Source: Peptoniphilus lacrimalis DSM 7455 (lineage in GTDB: Bacteria; Bacillota; Clostridia; Tissierellales; Peptoniphilaceae). From it: a stretch of DNA of 64,000 nucleotides. The translations under genes and the position numbers were made by a program. Below, in pieces: positions 43,436 to 53,167 of the stretch. Below the pieces are notes generated by a model. That model had not been told where the DNA came from. It did no database searches and saw nothing but the letters and a program-made list of their open reading frames with translations. How positions within the stretch are numbered: the first letter of the stretch is position 1; each line of letters begins with the position of its first letter. The stretch lies in assembly GCF_000378725.1 (NCBI RefSeq), contig NZ_KB900371.1:98257-162256 (forward strand), given 5' to 3'.

Positions 43436-44769
43436 ACCAAGTACCTCAAAAGAATCGTTGCAAGACCTAGAAATATAAAAAATCCACAGGTATCTGTAAA
43501 TGTCGTTAAGAAAATAGAAGATGCAACAGCGGGGTCAATATTAAATTTATCAAGTAATAGGGGTATCAAAAATCCTGTTATTCCTGCTATTATCATATTA
43601 CCAATCATAGATAAAAATAATATTATGGCTAAATATATATTATTAGACCACATCGTAAAAATACCAGCGGTGATTATCCCAATGACAGCCCCTTGCAAAA
43701 ATCCAAGAATGATTTCTTTCATGATAAGATTAAAATCTTCCTTAAGGGAAATCTCTCCCCTTGCAAGAGAAGTTAATACAATTGATAAGGTCTGACTTCC
43801 AGAGTTTCCACCCATACCTGTAACTATAGGCATAGCTACTGATAAAACTACAACTTTTGAAATCGTAGGTTCAAATTGTTTAACAACAGATGAAGCTAAA
43901 AATGCTGTTAGTAGATTTATGATAAGCCACGGCAATCTGGATTTTACAGATTTTACAATTCCTGAATCTAAATCTTCATTTCCCACCCCATGCATAGCAA
44001 GCATATCTTCGTTTAACTCATCTTCAATTACAGGGATAATATCTTCTGATGTTATTACCCCTAGGATTGCTTTATTTTGATTTAGAACAGGTAAGACTGT
44101 CAAATCATATTTAGTAAATAAGTTAGCTGCAATTTCCTGATCATCTCTACCGTACACATAAAAATTCAATTGTTCATATAAATCTTTTAGTAGATCCTCA
44201 TCATCTGCAGTTAAAATTGTCCTCAAAGTTACATAACCTTTGAGCCTGTGCATATAATCAGTAATAAAAATTTCATCAATTATTTCTGTTTCAGGAGAAA
44301 TTTGTTTAATTTTATTGAGGGCATCTTGGGCAGTTAAATTTTCTCTTAAAGAGATAAAATTTGTACTCATTATGCCCCCTGCTGTATCTTCGTCAAAGGA
44401 CAAAATCATCTTCAAGATGTTGGAATCTGATGTTTTCATAATTTTTAAAATTTCTTTACGCCTAACTGTGGGTAAATATCCCAAAAGATCTGCCACATCA
44501 GAATTTTTCATATGCGAAAATATTTCTATTAGCTGAAAATCATTAAAAGATTTAGATATTCTTACGGCAAATTCCTCGTCACAAACTTCAAAAATTTCTG
44601 CCACATTTACATCTTTACATAGCCTTAAAAATTTAAAAAGATTCTCATCAGATAAGTCTTCAAGTTCATCTAAAATATCAACAACATGGTATTGTTCAAA
44701 TAATCTATTGGCTAAAAACTCATCTCTTCCTTTAATTATCACACCAATCTCTTTTGAAATATTATCCAT
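43432..44769 (-). CDS. mgtE: Magnesium transporter MgtE
   Basis: 445 residues with the full MgtE layout: an N-terminal helical Mg-sensing domain (~1-130), two CBS domains (~135-255; DEIFITDYMHRLKGYVTLRTILTA and YDLTVLPVLNQNKAILGVITSEDI), a connecting helix and five transmembrane helices (~285-445). The pore region PIVTGMGGNSGSQTLSIVLTSLARGEI is clear near ~315-341. The channel imports Mg2+ (or Co2+). No M-box riboswitch is possible here because only 7 bp separate it from the helicase gene upstream; its ribosome-binding site lies at that gene's end. Confidence 0.96.
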   Translation of the reverse strand: MDNISKEIGVIIKGRDEFLANRLFEQYHVVDILDELEDLSDENLFKFLRLCKDVNVAEIFEVCDEEFAVRISKSFNDFQLIEIFSHMKNSDVADLLGYLPTVRRKEILKIMKTSDSNILKMILSFDEDTAGGIMSTNFISLRENLTAQDALNKIKQISPETEIIDEIFITDYMHRLKGYVTLRTILTADDEDLLKDLYEQLNFYVYGRDDQEIAANLFTKYDLTVLPVLNQNKAILGVITSEDIIPVIEDELNEDMLAMHGVGNEDLDSGIVKSVKSRLPWLIINLLTAFLASSVVKQFEPTISKVVVLSVAMPIVTGMGGNSGSQTLSIVLTSLARGEISLKEDFNLIMKEIILGFLQGAVIGIITAGIFTMWSNNIYLAIILFLSMIGNMIIAGITGFLIPLLLDKFNIDPAVASSIFLTTFTDTCGFFIFLGLATILLRYLV

Positions 44770-44776
44770 ATTTACC

Positions 44777-46618
44777 TCACTTATCTCTACAGCCTTCTAG
44801 TTCAATCAGAAATCTTGACATCTCATTTTTAATATTATTCCTATAGTAAGGATATATCAAAAAAAGATTTTCCTTGGTTCTTGTCATAGCAACATAAAAT
44901 AATCGTCTTTCCTCTTCTAATCCTAATGTATCATCAGGCAAAATATCTATAGCACTCTTAGAAGGAATATTTCCATCAATTAAATCAATCATAAATACAT
45001 TAGTAAATTCTAATCCTTTTGATGAGTGAATAGTTGAGAGGAATAAATTTATATTTGAATCATTAGGTTTTCTCAATAAAAACTGCAAATGTTTAAGTCT
45101 ACCAATAAATTCATCAATATCTTTAGCATTTTCACCAATCAAGCTTATATAAAATAGATACTCAGAAATAGAATTCATATTTTCTCCGAGTCTCTTTGCA
45201 TTTTCCTCTAAATACTTATTATAACCCATTTCATATAGAATGAAAGATAAAGCCTTAGATAATTTCATGTTTTTTAATATTTTAAAATCACTGGCAAGTT
45301 TAGAAATATTTTTTAAATAATATGGTGGCAAATTAGGATATGCCATTAATTCTTTAAAAATATTATCAGTAACTTTATTTTTTAAATAAGCAATATGCCT
45401 TTTTGAAATATAGCCTTCAAGTTTGTAATAAAATTTTTGATAGAGAGCTAAATTTGATAAGTCATTTGAAAAATTAATAATATCAATTATATCCCTAACT
45501 ATAAAATGAGAGAAAAACTTATTTTTGTTATCTTTAATATTAAAATCAATATTGTTTCTTACCAAAAATTCAACAAGACCTATGGCAGAAAGATTGTTTC
45601 TATATAAAATTGCACAGCTACCTTGCAATTTCGGCAATTTATCCCTAATAAATTCGTACTGATCCAAAGAGTTCTTTAGTTTAATCAGCTCAACTGGATT
45701 TTTCCAATCATTATTTGTGCAAATAGCTTTTTTGAAACGATTCTGATTTTGCCCAATAAATAAATTTGAAATATTAACAATATTTTTTGAAGACCTGAAA
45801 TTCTCTTCCATATAATAGATTTTTAAATCCTCATAAGTTTCATTTAACTTCAATAATTCATCAGGTTTTGCTCCTCTAAAACCATAAATACTTTGGTCAT
45901 CATCAGCAACAATAAAAATATTATCTTTAGGCTTAGCCAAAAGTTTTAAAATTAAAAATTGCACATAAGAAGTATCCTGACCCTCATCGAGCTGAATAAA
46001 ATCAAAATAAGACCTGTACTTATTCTTAAAATAGGCATCATCTTTTAAAATTTTGTAAGTTAAAGTAAGCATATCATCAAAATCAATATAATGATTTTCT
46101 TTCTTATAATTTTCATAAGACAGAAAAATCTTTTGAAAATTAGCAGTCTGACAATTAAAATTGTTCTCAAAAGATGAGGGATTAAGAAGCAAATTTTTAC
46201 AAAGGGAAATTTCATTAGAAGTCATATCCAATAAATCTTCAGTTGGATAAGTATTATTAATTGAAATATAGATATTTTTTAAAACCTGATTTTTCAATGA
46301 TTTTTTTTCTTCAATAAGCTTATAATTTTTACCACGAACCCTTGCATAATCAAGAAGTATTTTATATGAAAAAGCATGAATAGTTAAAAAATTAGTATTC
46401 AAATTAGAAGAAATTTTAGAAAATCTCTTTGACATTTCATTAGTTGCTGCCTTAGAAAAAGTTATAGTTAAAATTCTTTTGGCATCTACGCCCGTTTTTA
46501 TAAGATTTAAAGTTCTGTGTAAAAGTATAGTCGTCTTGCCTGCCCCAGGAACAGCTAAAACAAGTGCCGGTCCATCTCTATGTAAAGTTACTAATTTTTG
46601 TTTTTCTGTAAGTTCCAA
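44777..46618 (-). CDS. UvrD/PcrA-like superfamily I DNA helicase
   Basis: About 613 residues, shorter than PcrA (~730). Motifs in order: Walker A AVPGAGKTT near 23, motif Ia, motif II QLDEGQDTS (~222), motif III ADDDQSIYGFRG (~244), motif IV, motif V STIHSSKGLEFTNV (~528) and motif VI RRLFYVAMTRTKENL (~578). The canonical DExQ box reads DEGQ. I choose the TTG at 46618 (MELTEKQKLV) because GGAGGG sits eight bases upstream. The ATG five codons earlier has that sequence inside its coding part and no site of its own. Probably a repair helicase of the YjcD/PcrA group. Confidence 0.88.
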   Translation of the reverse strand: MELTEKQKLVTLHRDGPALVLAVPGAGKTTILLHRTLNLIKTGVDAKRILTITFSKAATNEMSKRFSKISSNLNTNFLTIHAFSYKILLDYARVRGKNYKLIEEKKSLKNQVLKNIYISINNTYPTEDLLDMTSNEISLCKNLLLNPSSFENNFNCQTANFQKIFLSYENYKKENHYIDFDDMLTLTYKILKDDAYFKNKYRSYFDFIQLDEGQDTSYVQFLILKLLAKPKDNIFIVADDDQSIYGFRGAKPDELLKLNETYEDLKIYYMEENFRSSKNIVNISNLFIGQNQNRFKKAICTNNDWKNPVELIKLKNSLDQYEFIRDKLPKLQGSCAILYRNNLSAIGLVEFLVRNNIDFNIKDNKNKFFSHFIVRDIIDIINFSNDLSNLALYQKFYYKLEGYISKRHIAYLKNKVTDNIFKELMAYPNLPPYYLKNISKLASDFKILKNMKLSKALSFILYEMGYNKYLEENAKRLGENMNSISEYLFYISLIGENAKDIDEFIGRLKHLQFLLRKPNDSNINLFLSTIHSSKGLEFTNVFMIDLIDGNIPSKSAIDILPDDTLGLEEERRLFYVAMTRTKENLFLIYPYYRNNIKNEMSRFLIELEGCRDK

Positions 46619-46718
46619 AAAAATTCCCTCCATAATTAGTCTATACTATTTTTTTAGTTTTTTAAATCTATTTTTTTAAGGTCAAGTGTATTATAATAAA
46701 GATAATGGGAGTGATAAT

Positions 46719-47516
46719 ATGTTAATGACAAATTTTTTACAAAAAAGGAAATCTGTTAGAGATTTTAAAAATAAGAAAATTCCTGCAGATGTATTGGCTA
46801 AAATAAAAGAGAATATGAAAGTCATAGACAATCTAGATGCGATGGCTAAATTTTATCTATTTGAAAACGGTAGCATAATTTATAAAGGACTGGACGGAAA
46901 AGCCGGCTATAATGGAGTTATGATTGAAGCACCCCACTACATAGGTCTTGAATTTAATAAAGACTCTGAAGTAAATATTCTAAAAAGTGGATATTTGTTA
47001 GAAAAGCTGAACACTGAAATTGTTAATTTGGATTTAGACACCTGCTGGATAACCGTTTTTGAAGTAGATGACAAGGCAAAAAAATCTTTATTTGGTGAAA
47101 ATGGTGCAAATATTGATTATCTAATAGCTATAGGTTACGGTAAAAAGAAAAAATTATTTGATTTAGCTGTTACTCAAGAAAGACTTTCTGTTGAAGAGAT
47201 AGTATCTAAAGGCAGTTTATCAGAACCTATAACAGCCGAATTTCTTGAAAATAGGGGACTTTTTGACTTGTTCTCCTCAATCAGATATGCACCTAGCCAC
47301 AAAAATTTCCAACCATGGAGATTTATGATAAAAGATGAATCTGTTTATGCCTATATGGTCAAAAAAGATGGAGAAGACAAAGCTTCATTAATAGATATGG
47401 GAATAATTTTATTCTACTTTGAAGAAATGGCAAAAACAATTGGCATAAGTCACAAATGGAATATTGAATTAGAGGATAAAGGAGAATATATACAAGTAGG
47501 TAATTTTAAATTATAA
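46719..47516 (+). CDS. Nitroreductase-family flavoprotein (TM1586-like)
   Basis: About 265 residues from the ATG at 46719, which has GGGAGTG eight bases upstream. An earlier in-frame GTG overlaps the TATAAT promoter box at 46690 and is rejected. The start LQKRKSVRDFKNKKIPADVL is the FMN phosphate-binding motif of nitroreductases. The C-terminal half repeats it in diverged form (LFDLFSSIRYAPSHKNFQPWRFMI), giving the pseudo-dimeric TM1586 type. Redox partner and substrate are unknown. Own terminator follows. Confidence 0.88.
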   Translation: MLMTNFLQKRKSVRDFKNKKIPADVLAKIKENMKVIDNLDAMAKFYLFENGSIIYKGLDGKAGYNGVMIEAPHYIGLEFNKDSEVNILKSGYLLEKLNTEIVNLDLDTCWITVFEVDDKAKKSLFGENGANIDYLIAIGYGKKKKLFDLAVTQERLSVEEIVSKGSLSEPITAEFLENRGLFDLFSSIRYAPSHKNFQPWRFMIKDESVYAYMVKKDGEDKASLIDMGIILFYFEEMAKTIGISHKWNIELEDKGEYIQVGNFKL

Positions 47517-47550
47517 TTCATAAAAAAATAAAATAAATCTTTTCATTAAA

Positions 47551-47582
47551 ATAGGGACGCTGACTGAGCAGTCCCTATTTTT
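47551..47582 (+). terminator. Terminator of the nitroreductase gene
   Basis: ATAGGGAC and GTCCCTAT arms with a 12-base loop, followed by TTTTTATT. Confidence 0.82.
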
Positions 47583-47592
47583 ATTCCCCATC

Positions 47593-47691
47593 TTACTTTT
47601 TATACTTAATATAGTCTTCTATTATTAGAGGTATCTGAATTACAGTTAAAAATATATAGCAAAGACTATAATTTATATTTTCATATGACAT
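47593..47691 (-). CDS. Possible 32-residue membrane peptide, doubtful
   Basis: Between two terminators the minus strand has a 32-codon frame starting MSYENINYSLCYIFLTVIQ, with a hydrophobic middle and a Lys-rich end (DYIKYKK). There is no Shine-Dalgarno sequence and no obvious promoter. It may be chance in AT-rich DNA. Confidence 0.15.
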   Translation of the reverse strand: MSYENINYSLCYIFLTVIQIPLIIEDYIKYKK

Positions 47692-47709
47692 ACTATAAGA
47701 ATCAAAAAA

Positions 47710-47735
47710 AGCTCCCAGTCTTATAACTGAGAGCT
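47710..47735 (-). terminator. Terminator of the rnf operon
   Basis: AGCTCCCAGT and ACTGAGAGCT arms with one mismatch and a six-base loop, followed on the minus strand by TTTTTTT. It is 15 bp after rnfB. Confidence 0.85.
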
Positions 47736-47749
47736 TGAAATAGCTAAAA

Positions 47750-48703
47750 TTATTTATTTTCTTCTTTTTCTAAAACTGCTGTTGCCGTTTTTGTGGAAGG
47801 TTCAGCTTGAGTTTCTTCTTTAGCTTTTTGAGCTGCAAGCTTTTTTGCTTCCATTTCTTTTTGTTTTCTTTCCTTTTCTCTTTCTTTCATCTTAGCAACT
47901 CTGTCCGGATATTCACAGAAAATTGCTCCTGTAGGACATACTGAAACACACTTGCCACAGTTGATACATTTTTCATAGTCAATTCTTGCCAAGTTATCTT
48001 CAACATGAATTGCATCTTTAGGGCAGTTCTTTTCACACATCTTACATGATATACATCCAATGTTACAGTTAGCTCTTACAATCTTACCAACATCATTAGA
48101 CATACACTTAACAACTGTTTTAGATTTATAAGGTACTAATTTAATTATTCCCTTAGGACAAATATTAATACACTTCATACAAGCTACGCACTTTTCCTTG
48201 TCTACTTGTGCAACTCCATCTACCATATGTATGGCATCAAATTCACAAACAGATACGCAAGTTCCTCCGCCACAGCACCCAAATGAACAAGCTTTTTGTC
48301 CTTTTTGAAAATCTGAAATTAATCTGCAATCAACAAGGTCATGATAATCATATTTATTTTTAGCCTTACCACAAGTTCCTTGACATAAAACACAGGCTAC
48401 ATTTCTTTCAACATTTCCTGCATTGACACCCATTAGTTCTGCGATTTTTTCTGCTGTATCATTGCCACCAATAACACATCCATTTACTGGTGCCTTACCA
48501 CTACATATGGCACTTGCCATACCGTCACATCCCGGAAAGCCACATGCCCCGCAGTTGGCACCAGGTAGGGCATTTCTTACTGCAATAACCTTAGGGTCTT
48601 GTTTTATATAAAATATTTTTGAAGCTACTGAAAGAATTACCCCAAAAAATGACCCTGTAATTCCCAAAAATAAAATAGGATATAAGATTGATTTTAAGTC
48701 CAT
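47750..48703 (-). CDS. rnfB: Rnf complex subunit B (iron-sulfur)
   Basis: 317 residues: a membrane anchor (~8-28), the four-Cys cluster domain GANCGACGFPGCDGMA (~48-63), then an extended series of ferredoxin-type CxxCxxCxxxCP motifs (CVACMKCINICP, CISCKMCEKNCP, CINCGKCVSVCP). The C-terminal ~45 residues are Lys/Glu/Ala-rich. RnfB accepts electrons from reduced ferredoxin. It is last in rnfCDGEAB, the clostridial gene order. Confidence 0.96.
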   Translation of the reverse strand: MDLKSILYPILFLGITGSFFGVILSVASKIFYIKQDPKVIAVRNALPGANCGACGFPGCDGMASAICSGKAPVNGCVIGGNDTAEKIAELMGVNAGNVERNVACVLCQGTCGKAKNKYDYHDLVDCRLISDFQKGQKACSFGCCGGGTCVSVCEFDAIHMVDGVAQVDKEKCVACMKCINICPKGIIKLVPYKSKTVVKCMSNDVGKIVRANCNIGCISCKMCEKNCPKDAIHVEDNLARIDYEKCINCGKCVSVCPTGAIFCEYPDRVAKMKEREKERKQKEMEAKKLAAQKAKEETQAEPSTKTATAVLEKEENK

Positions 48704-48712
48704 ATTCTCCTC

Positions 48713-49294
48713 CTATACCAATCCGCCAAAACCTGAAAATGCTAAAGCCATTAGGCCTGCACTAACAAGTGCTATAGGAACTCCTTGCAAAGCTTTAGGT
48801 ACATTACCAATGGCAAGTTTTTCTCTTAAACATGACATAAAAAGTAATGCAAGAGTAAAGCCCACAGAAGCCCCAAAACCTGAAAATATTGTTTCTATTA
48901 AATTGTATTCTTTTTGAATGTTTAAAACTGCTACACCAAGCACAACACAGTTTGTTGTAATAAGTGGAAGGTAAACCCCCATTGCCGTGTACAGAGCAGG
49001 CGATGCCTTTTTTATAAACATTTCAACAAATTGTACTAAAGATGCAATAACAAGAATAAATGCTATTGTCTGTAAGTAAGCAATATTTAAAGGATTTAGT
49101 ATGAAAATTTGAATCATCCAAGTTAAGGCAGAAGCTAAAACAACTACAAATGTTACTGCAATTCCCATACCAATTGCTGTATCAACTTTTGCAGAAACTC
49201 CCAAGAAAGGACATACTCCCAAAAATTGTGCAAATACGTAATTATTAACTAAAATTGTAGATACCAATATTACAAAAATACTCTTTAACATCAA
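48713..49294 (-). CDS. rnfA: Rnf complex subunit A
   Basis: 193 residues, six transmembrane helices. Family strings: NNYVFAQFLGVCPFLGVS (~16-33) and LITTNCVVLGVAVLNI (~111-126). The Cys residues (LGVCPF, TNCVVLG) are conserved in RnfA/NqrE, where paired subunits hold an intramembrane iron centre with RnfE. It overlaps rnfE by 4 nt. Confidence 0.96.
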   Translation of the reverse strand: MMLKSIFVILVSTILVNNYVFAQFLGVCPFLGVSAKVDTAIGMGIAVTFVVVLASALTWMIQIFILNPLNIAYLQTIAFILVIASLVQFVEMFIKKASPALYTAMGVYLPLITTNCVVLGVAVLNIQKEYNLIETIFSGFGASVGFTLALLFMSCLREKLAIGNVPKALQGVPIALVSAGLMALAFSGFGGLV

Positions 49295-49899
49295 TCTGCC
49301 CTCCTTGTTAATAAGTTTTTAAAAGCTGCTATAACAAAACCTAAAAGTATGAAGGCTCCAGCAGGAGCAGCTAAAATCCCAATTCCTGGATAGATTTCTT
49401 TTGGTATAATTTGAATGTTTAATAAAGATCCATATCCAAAAAATTCACGGACAACACCCATTATTAAAACAGCCAATGTATAACCTACTCCTGTTCCTAA
49501 ACCATCCACTAATGATGGAATTAATTTGTTCTTATAAGCGAATCCTTCAGCTTCACCTAAAATACAACAGTTTACAACTATTAATGGTAAAAATATACCA
49601 AGAGCTAAATAAATTGGGGTTGCATAGGCTTGCAAGATCATTTGAACTAATGTAACGAAAGTTGCAATAACAACTATAAAACAAGGTATTCTAATTTTAT
49701 CTGGTATAACATTTCTTAATGCTGAAACAACTCCATTTGACATAATAAGTACAAAGGTTACTGCAATTCCCATTGAAACAGAATTTACAACATTGTTTGT
49801 AATTGCAAGAACTGAACAAAGACCTATCAATTGAATAAAAGTCGGATTGTTTTTGAGCATGGCATCTGTAAATACTTTACTTAATTTCAACTTCTCCAC
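49291..49899 (-). CDS. rnfE: Rnf complex subunit E
   Basis: 202 residues, six helices. Start VFTDAMLKNNPTFIQLIGLCSVLAITN (~9-35) and the mid-protein LPLIVVNCCILGEAEGFAYKN (~108-128) are the RnfE/NqrD signatures. RnfE and RnfA have inverted topology and together form the membrane core for Na+ or H+ translocation. One base separates it from rnfG. Confidence 0.96.
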   Translation of the reverse strand: MEKLKLSKVFTDAMLKNNPTFIQLIGLCSVLAITNNVVNSVSMGIAVTFVLIMSNGVVSALRNVIPDKIRIPCFIVVIATFVTLVQMILQAYATPIYLALGIFLPLIVVNCCILGEAEGFAYKNKLIPSLVDGLGTGVGYTLAVLIMGVVREFFGYGSLLNIQIIPKEIYPGIGILAAPAGAFILLGFVIAAFKNLLTRRAD

Positions 49900-50487
49900 C
49901 TACTTTCCTTCTTTTAAATACTTATTATAAACATCTATAACTGCATTATCCCCTGCAAGGACTCCCTTAGATGTTACTGTTGCACCAGTAAGCCATGGAA
50001 TTTGATTTTCCTTATCTGGGTTTGGTGATAATTCCACAGGAACCGCGGCAGATTTTCCTTCATAAAGCGGATAATACTCTTCAGTCGTTATTCTCGTACC
50101 GAAACCAGAGGTTTCTTGATTTGAAATATTTCTAAAACCAGCAATTTTATCACCATCTAATAAAATTCCTATAGCATTTATCATATCTCCACCGAAACCT
50201 GTTGCCTTAAAGTTGATGCCATAACCAACAACTTTGCCATCTTTTTGGGCTATAAAAATTTTATCAATTGCTTTGTTTTCTTCTTTTATTTTATTAAGTT
50301 TATCTTGGTCATATTCTTTGAAATCATCTGCTGCATCTCCAAATATCGATTCATAACTTGCAAGAGCTTTTTCAAGTTCTGCTTGAGCAATAATTGGGGC
50401 CGTAAACCCATTTGCTACTGACAAAAGACCGGCGGAAAATACACAGAAAAATAAAAGAATTAATCCAAATTTAATATGCTCTTTCAT
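49900..50487 (-). CDS. rnfG: Rnf complex subunit G (FMN-binding)
   Basis: 195 residues with one N-terminal membrane helix and an extracytoplasmic FMN-binding domain. The flavin attachment motif is TGATVTSKGV (~167-176), where a Thr carries covalent FMN. FGTRITTE (~124) is also typical. It directly abuts rnfD. Confidence 0.95.
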   Translation of the reverse strand: MKEHIKFGLILLFFCVFSAGLLSVANGFTAPIIAQAELEKALASYESIFGDAADDFKEYDQDKLNKIKEENKAIDKIFIAQKDGKVVGYGINFKATGFGGDMINAIGILLDGDKIAGFRNISNQETSGFGTRITTEEYYPLYEGKSAAVPVELSPNPDKENQIPWLTGATVTSKGVLAGDNAVIDVYNKYLKEGK

Positions 50488-51480
50488 TTATTTGACCTCC
50501 CCGTAAGCTTGGGTTCTTGTAAATTTATCAATGACAGGTGTGCAAATATTCATAAGACATATTGCATATGAAACACCTTCAGGAAGAGATGCTTTAACTC
50601 TTATTATGGCTGTTAAAAATCCACAACCGATAGCAAAAATTATTCTGCCCTTTTTAGTAATTGGATTTGTAGCATAATCTGTTGCCATAAAGCAAGCTCC
50701 CAAGATTAATCCTCCTGCCAAAATTTCATAAGGTATAACATCAATAGGTATCCCCAAAATAACAAGGGTAATGGCACATACTCCAATATAAATTACAGGA
50801 ATTTGAACTGAAACAACCTTTCTTATAACTAGATATAAAAATCCAAGTAAAAGTAATATTGAAGATGTTTCTCCTATAACTCCACCAATATTACCTATAG
50901 CCATATTAAAAAGTGATGGCAATTTTTCATAAGCTCCTGAACCTATTAATTTTAATGGAGTTGCAGCACTTACCATATCAACTTGACTTAAAGAGCTAAC
51001 TCCATTTTTAACCATCTCAGGGCTAAGATAATCAGTCATACGTTTTGTCCAAGAAGCCATAAGCACAAGTCTTCCCGCCAAAGCTGGATTCATAAAGTTA
51101 AATCCTATACCACCGAAACATTCTTTTACTATTAAAATTGCAAATATATCTCCAAAAATAAGTTCAAATACTGGCATTGTAATAGGTACATTGAAAGCAA
51201 TCAATATTCCTGTAACAACGGCAGATAAATCACCTATTTGAATGGGTTTTTTAAGTAATTTTTGAGTGACATATTCAGTAAGAACACAAGCTAAAGATGA
51301 CACACATATTAATAATAAAGACCTCATACCGAAGAAATAAACTGAGCCAATAATTGCTGGTACAAGTGCAATTATCACATCTAGCATAATCTTTCTAACG
51401 GTATCATTAGACCTAATATGTGGTGCCAGTGAAACAAAATATTCGGAACCAGTCACTTCTTTTTTTAAATTATTTTCCAT
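50488..51480 (-). CDS. rnfD: Rnf complex subunit D
   Basis: 330 residues, about nine helices. SLAPHIRSNDTVRKIMLDVIIALVPA (~17-42), FGGIGFNFMNPALAGRLVLMASW (~121-143), and the covalent FMN site SAATPLKL (~170-177). ACFMATDYATNPIT (~261) is also typical. It is the main transmembrane subunit coupled to RnfG. Confidence 0.96.
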   Translation of the reverse strand: MENNLKKEVTGSEYFVSLAPHIRSNDTVRKIMLDVIIALVPAIIGSVYFFGMRSLLLICVSSLACVLTEYVTQKLLKKPIQIGDLSAVVTGILIAFNVPITMPVFELIFGDIFAILIVKECFGGIGFNFMNPALAGRLVLMASWTKRMTDYLSPEMVKNGVSSLSQVDMVSAATPLKLIGSGAYEKLPSLFNMAIGNIGGVIGETSSILLLLGFLYLVIRKVVSVQIPVIYIGVCAITLVILGIPIDVIPYEILAGGLILGACFMATDYATNPITKKGRIIFAIGCGFLTAIIRVKASLPEGVSYAICLMNICTPVIDKFTRTQAYGEVK

Positions 51481-51489
51481 TTGCTCCTC

Positions 51490-52830
51490 CTATTTCCTCT
51501 TTGCTCTTTGAGCCATCTTTAATTCACGCTTAGCAAGCTTTGTTGATGCTGATAAGTGTCTTTTTGCAGGACATACAAAAGAGCATATTCCACACTCCAT
51601 ACATTGATCTGCATGAAGTTCTTCACAAATATCTAGTCTGCCACGTAAAATTGCTGCATTTATATCTGTTGGGTTGATATTAGCTGGGCAATGATCAACA
51701 CATCTTGAGCATCTAATACATGGACTTTCTTCAATAGAATTTTCTTCCTTATCTGTAAAAACTAAGATACCGGAAGTAGTTTTTGTAATAGGAGAATTCA
51801 AATTAAAGACAGACTTACCAGTCATTGGTCCGCCACAAATAATTTCTTTATAATCTTCAACAACTCCACCACAGAAATCTAAAATTTCTCCTACTGGAGT
51901 TCCTATTTTTACTAATATATTTTTGGGTTCTTTAATACCTGAACCACTAACAGTTATGACACGTTCATAGGTTGGCTTACCTTTAACCATTGCTTCAGAA
52001 AATGCAAGTGTTGTTCCAACGTTTGTTAAAAACAAACCAACATCATTTGTAACCCCATTTTGTGGTACAATTTTACCAATTACCGCTTCAGATAATCTCT
52101 TAGAATCACCTTGAGGGTATTTGGTTTGACATCCTACAACTTTCAAGTGAGACCAGTTTGGATGTTTTGAAATAACTTCTTCCATTTTTGCTATGGCATC
52201 TGGTTTATTTTCTTCAATCGCCATATATGAAACCTTTTGATTATAAAAGAAAGAAAATATATCTAAACCTTCTAATATTTCTTCAGTTCTTTCTAACATA
52301 ATCCTATGGTCGCATGTTAAAAATGGCTCACATTCAGCCCCATTTATTATACATTCATCTAATGGAGGATTTTCACCTTTCAGCTTAGCATGAAGAGGAA
52401 AACCAGCTCCTCCCATTCCTACGATTCCCATATCCTTCACAAAAGGAATTAAATCATCAACAGGATGTTCTCTGTAATCTAAAAATGGTTTGAATTCAAC
52501 TTGTTCTCCAAGACCATCATTTTTAATGATTACACAGTCACAATACCTTGCATCAGCTGTGTACATTTTTTCAATACCAATTACCTCTCCTGAAACACTG
52601 GCATGAACAGCAGCTGAAATAAAAGCATCAGATTTTCCCACAATTTGACCAACTTTAACCTTATCGCCCTTTTTTACAGTAGGTGTATTTGGGGCACCTA
52701 TATGCTGAGACATAGGTATGTAAACAATTTCAGGATCCGGCATCCTCTCAATTGCAATTTTCTCAGTTAAAGTTTTGTGTTCGTCCATATGAACTCCGCC
52801 AATAGAAAACGTGAGATTTCTTGAACTCAT
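51490..52830 (-). CDS. rnfC: Rnf complex subunit C (NADH-binding)
   Basis: 446 residues. GMGGAGFPLHAKL (~136-148) is the FMN/NADH-binding part shared with complex I NuoF, and NGAECEPFLTCDHR (~159) is a second family motif. Two C-terminal 4Fe-4S motifs are CIRCSRCVDHCP (~371) and CMECGICSFVCP (~410). It oxidises or reduces NAD at the cytoplasmic face. First gene of the operon, with GGGGTG before the ATG. The complex couples ferredoxin:NAD+ electron transfer to ion export and probably powers Na+-driven transport. Confidence 0.96.
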   Translation of the reverse strand: MSSRNLTFSIGGVHMDEHKTLTEKIAIERMPDPEIVYIPMSQHIGAPNTPTVKKGDKVKVGQIVGKSDAFISAAVHASVSGEVIGIEKMYTADARYCDCVIIKNDGLGEQVEFKPFLDYREHPVDDLIPFVKDMGIVGMGGAGFPLHAKLKGENPPLDECIINGAECEPFLTCDHRIMLERTEEILEGLDIFSFFYNQKVSYMAIEENKPDAIAKMEEVISKHPNWSHLKVVGCQTKYPQGDSKRLSEAVIGKIVPQNGVTNDVGLFLTNVGTTLAFSEAMVKGKPTYERVITVSGSGIKEPKNILVKIGTPVGEILDFCGGVVEDYKEIICGGPMTGKSVFNLNSPITKTTSGILVFTDKEENSIEESPCIRCSRCVDHCPANINPTDINAAILRGRLDICEELHADQCMECGICSFVCPAKRHLSASTKLAKRELKMAQRAKRK

Positions 52831-52889
52831 AAAACTTCACCCCTTATTTAACAAATAAATAATAGCTATTTAATAATAACTTTGATTTC

Positions 52890-52898
52890 ATTATAGCA
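52890..52898 (-). promoter_or_regulatory. Extended -10 of the rnf operon
   Basis: TGCTATAAT on the minus strand (TATAAT at 52890-52895) about 60 bp before rnfC, with no good -35. The remaining ~230 bp up to the udk terminator is AT-rich without further signals. Confidence 0.55.
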
Positions 52899-53127
52899 CT
52901 AATTTTTCATTATGTATATGTAAAATAATAAAAATATCACTTTATAAACCCCTAAGTGTCCTAATTTATAGTTTTTATCATATATAAGAACAAAAAATTT
53001 TTTTAATTTATCTATTAAAAAAAATAAATACATGGTTAAAATCCCCTATTTTTTATATTTTTTTAAATACTAATTGATAGAAAATAATTTTGTTGAAATC
53101 GTTTTTTGAAAATTTCAATCAATTAAA

Positions 53128-53155
53128 AAATCCAAAATAAATTAATTTTGGATTT
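53128..53155 (-). terminator. Terminator of trmR-trhP-udk
   Basis: AAATCCAAAAT and ATTTTGGATTT arms with a six-base loop, followed on the minus strand by TTTTTTAATT. Confidence 0.82.
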
Positions 53156-53167
53156 TCTATATAATAA